Source: CAYFUT01 sp964346395
GTDB taxonomy: Bacteria; Bacillota; Halanaerobiia; Halobacteroidales; Halobacteroidaceae
Direction of reading: 5' to 3'
Length of the DNA: 7,203 nucleotides
Assembly (NCBI GenBank): GCA_964346395.1
Contig: CAYFUT010000098.1
Coordinates: 1 to 7,203 of the forward strand
The notes under the pieces were generated by a model. That model saw nothing but the letters and a program-made list of their open reading frames with translations, was not told the DNA's origin and ran no database searches. Below are positions 6,038 to 7,203 of the stretch, piece after piece; position 1 is the first letter of the stretch, and every line of letters starts with the position of its first letter. The translations under genes were made by a program, and so were the position numbers.

Positions 6038-6287
6038 GCTTATAGAATTAATTCATATATCAATCAGATGGGGCAATAATTTTTTACCTAAATTTGAGAA
6101 AAATATAACAATCTATATCTGGAGCTAGAGCTCATGTAGATTATATAGAAATTAGGTGCGGAAGCTTATTTTCATTGTAGATGGTCTGTTGGCCGGATGA
6201 GTATAATTTTTTCAAAGTGGGAAAAATAACTTTTGCTGTACAATTAATTTAGCCGAGAATTCTAAAGAGAGAGGAGGGGGGATTAGT
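6038..6287 (+). other. Long leader of about 245 bases with hairpin potential, no gene identified
   Basis: No credible coding region fits between the promoter and the ATG at 6288. Frames here hold only short stretches broken by stops. One fold is noticeable: GAGC / GCTC (6122-6125 / 6130-6133) is nested inside AATCTA / TAGATT (6110-6115 / 6137-6142). TCTATAT / ATATAGA (6112-6118 / 6143-6149) is an alternative outer stem that competes with it. No U-run follows and no riboswitch class I know fits. It may be a regulatory leader or simply degraded sequence. Confidence 0.4.
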
Positions 6288-6503
6288 ATGGGAGAAATTA
6301 CTATGTATACTAAAACCGGTTGTCCTTTCTGTCAGCAGGCAAAGGAGGATTATGAAGAGCAGGGAATTGAATTTGAAGAAATTAATCTGTCTGAAAATGA
6401 AGAGAAAAGAAGTATGGTGAAGGAAAAATATGATGTTGAACAGGTGCCGGTAATTGTAGAAGAAGGAGAATTAGTTTCAATTGGTTATGAAGGAGGAGGT
6501 TGA
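6288..6503 (+). CDS. Glutaredoxin-like (NrdH/Grx-type) small redox protein
   Basis: The 71-residue cytoplasmic thioredoxin-fold protein has the classic MYTKTGCPFC opening, with redox cysteines C12 and C15, and the cis-proline pair V53-P54. The GG-x-x-D glutathione-contact segment that follows the cis-Pro in true glutaredoxins is not evident. The protein instead ends in YEGGG. This fits the short glutaredoxin-like proteins of anaerobes, which may use thioredoxin reductase or other thiols rather than glutathione. The strong AGGAGGGGGG at 6272-6281 supports the ATG. It is the first gene of an operon under an ArsR-type box. It would reduce disulfides or metal(loid)-thiol adducts during the same stress, though the target is unknown. 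Confidence 0.88.
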   Translation: MGEITMYTKTGCPFCQQAKEDYEEQGIEFEEINLSENEEKRSMVKEKYDVEQVPVIVEEGELVSIGYEGGG

Positions 6504-6516
6504 ATGATTTAATTAA

Positions 6517-6533
6517 ATCGGCTGGAAGCCGAT
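6517..6533 (+). other. Intercistronic hairpin between the glutaredoxin-like and Met-rich genes
   Basis: ATCGGCT (6517-6523) and AGCCGAT (6527-6533) form a perfect 7-bp stem with a GGA loop in the 66-base gap between the two genes. No run of T's follows, so full termination is unlikely. It could set transcript stability or the expression ratio of the two genes. Confidence 0.5.
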
Positions 6534-6569
6534 GTGGTTTAAAAGATTATTGATAGGAGGAATAAAGCA

Positions 6570-6821
6570 GTGGATCCGTTAGCAGAAGAGTTTAATAAAT
6601 TATCTCGAGAGGAAAAGTTAGAGTTTGTAAAACAGGCGGTAATGCCGACTATGTTTGAGATGTTTGCCGAAAATCCACAGCAGATGATGCAGGAGTTAAA
6701 GCCGAGGTGTAAAGAATTGATGGCGGATAAAGATATGGAGATGCCGCAGATGATGAAGATGATGGGAATGGAGAAACCAGAGATGATGGAACAGATGATG
6801 AAGGAAAAAGGAATTAATTAA
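6570..6821 (+). CDS. Small methionine-rich protein, uncharacterised
   Basis: I recognise no named family in this 83-residue protein. It starts at a GTG nine bases after AGGAGG (6555-6560). It contains 18 Met residues counting the initiator, about a fifth of the chain, concentrated in residues 25-77. Met pairs are spaced as MMxxMM (61-65) and MMxxMM (72-77), and there is a single cysteine, C47, in KPRCKEL. The N-terminal third (PLAEEFNKLSREEKLEFV) looks helical and acidic. There is no signal peptide or membrane segment, so it is probably cytoplasmic. Met-rich segments can bind Cu(I) or Ag(I) through thioethers, so a soft-metal chaperone or buffer is a reasonable guess, no more. Sitting in the operon between the glutaredoxin-like and DUF169 genes, it should be induced with them. 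Confidence 0.8.
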   Translation: MDPLAEEFNKLSREEKLEFVKQAVMPTMFEMFAENPQQMMQELKPRCKELMADKDMEMPQMMKMMGMEKPEMMEQMMKEKGIN

Positions 6822-6839
6822 CAGGGGAAGGAAAACATG

Positions 6840-6873
6840 TTTCCGTCGGGGAGGCTGTGTTCCCCGGCGGGAA
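6840..6873 (+). other. Strong GC-rich intercistronic hairpin upstream of the DUF169 gene
   Basis: TTTCCGTCGGGGA (6840-6852) pairs over all 13 positions, two of them G-U, with TCCCCGGCGGGAA (6861-6873), leaving an 8-base loop. It lies between the Met-rich stop codon and the DUF169 ribosome binding site (AAGGAGG, 6879-6885). No U-run follows. An alternative palindrome, AAACATGTTT (6833-6842), overlaps its 5' arm and could compete with it. Likely roles are transcript processing, stabilisation or partial attenuation. Confidence 0.65.
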
Positions 6874-6894
6874 GATAGAAGGAGGTTGTATAAA

Positions 6895-7203
6895 ATGAGT
6901 GAATTAAAAGCTGAAACTGAAACTTTGATGGAGATTCTAGATTTAGAGCGAAAGCCGGTCGGAGTGAAATTCTTAAAGGAGGATGAGTTGGATCAGTTAG
7001 ATGATTATGATACAAGCGGTAAGTATAGATACTGCCAAACATTGATGAAAGCTGGCTACGGGGAGAAGGTAATTTTAACAGCAGATAATATTACTTGTCC
7101 TGCCTCAGCAGCAGCTTTTGGTCTAAAGCCGCTGGCGGAAAAGTTAAAAACAGGTGATATGCTGGATAAAATGGGTTTGTTTAAGGATAAAGAGGCAGCT
7201 CGA
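6895..7203 (+). CDS. DUF169-family protein, 3' end beyond the window
   Basis: The visible 103 residues match the start of DUF169 (PF02596) proteins. RKPVGVKFL (19-27) is followed by KYRYCQTLMKAGYGEKVILT (43-62), with C47, and then by TCPASAAAFGL (67-77), with C68. Family members are usually over 200 residues, so roughly half is missing and the reading frame is still open at the edge. AAGGAGG at 6879-6885 is nine bases before the ATG. The family has no established reaction. Its two conserved Cys-containing motifs and its frequent occurrence in anaerobes suggest metal or cofactor binding, which is inference. It is the third gene of the box-controlled operon, separated from the Met-rich gene by a strong hairpin. 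Confidence 0.85.
   Translation, partial: MSELKAETETLMEILDLERKPVGVKFLKEDELDQLDDYDTSGKYRYCQTLMKAGYGEKVILTADNITCPASAAAFGLKPLAEKLKTGDMLDKMGLFKDKEAAR

Noticed and set aside
6109..6252. An open stretch of about 48 codons in the long leader, broken by one TAG at 6178-6180, with a 23-codon ATG frame after it
   Set aside because: No start codon opens the first part, no ribosome binding site precedes 6181, the peptide resembles nothing I know, and this length is expected by chance.
6491..6511. GGAGGAGG followed by an ATG at 6504, resembling a new gene start at the end of the glutaredoxin-like gene
   Set aside because: The ATG is followed by one codon and then TAA. The purine run encodes the Gly-rich C-terminus typical of such proteins.
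6818..7042. Minus-strand open frame opposite the DUF169 gene
   Set aside because: It overlaps a clear DUF169 coding start and a hairpin, has no convincing ribosome binding site, and its composition looks like an antisense shadow.

Overview
The window looks like chromosomal DNA from a low-GC, Gram-positive-type anaerobe. Nearly every gene has an AGGAGG-type ribosome binding site, promoters match the TTGACA / TATAAT vegetative consensus, and the proteins are rich in Glu and Lys. A member of the Halanaerobiales or a related clostridial lineage would fit, but that is an inference from style and gene content. I cannot name a species.

Layout. The left edge (1-47, minus) holds the first 15 codons of a divergent gene whose start resembles small 4Fe-4S ferredoxin-type proteins. 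Running rightward on the plus strand are: a tandem-domain universal stress protein (272-1129); a 12-TM major facilitator exporter (1289-2452) followed by a hairpin terminator; a CoA-disulfide-reductase-like flavoprotein (2604-3947) with its own consensus promoter; an arsR - ArsP/SO_0444-type permease - mini-thioredoxin operon (4173-5939) closed by a U-tract terminator; and a second operon of glutaredoxin-like protein, an 83-residue methionine-rich protein and a DUF169 protein (6288 to the right edge, where the last gene is cut).

The main finding is regulatory. A nearly identical 20-bp dyad, ATATT-N3-ATATG-(A/T)-TAATAT, occurs four times. Each time it occupies the same place in a promoter: it begins at the fourth base after the -35 hexamer and ends with the last base of the TAATAT -10. 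The four promoters drive the left-edge minus-strand gene, the MFS exporter, the arsR operon and the glutaredoxin operon. The simplest reading is a local regulon repressed by the ArsR-family protein encoded inside it, with at least four transcription units induced together by a thiol-reactive metal or metalloid. The universal stress protein and the flavoprotein have promoters without this box; each carries a different repeat that could be an operator.

Functional reading. The two exporters would remove the toxicant. The mini-thioredoxin, glutaredoxin-like protein and flavoprotein would supply dithiol and disulfide chemistry. The Met-rich protein may bind a soft metal. DUF169 and the ferredoxin-like protein have no assigned role. 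ArsP-family permeases are known to export trivalent organoarsenicals, while relatives are annotated as Cu/Zn exporters, so the inducer and substrate cannot be fixed from sequence. No RNA genes, CRISPR arrays, insertion sequences or origins were seen.
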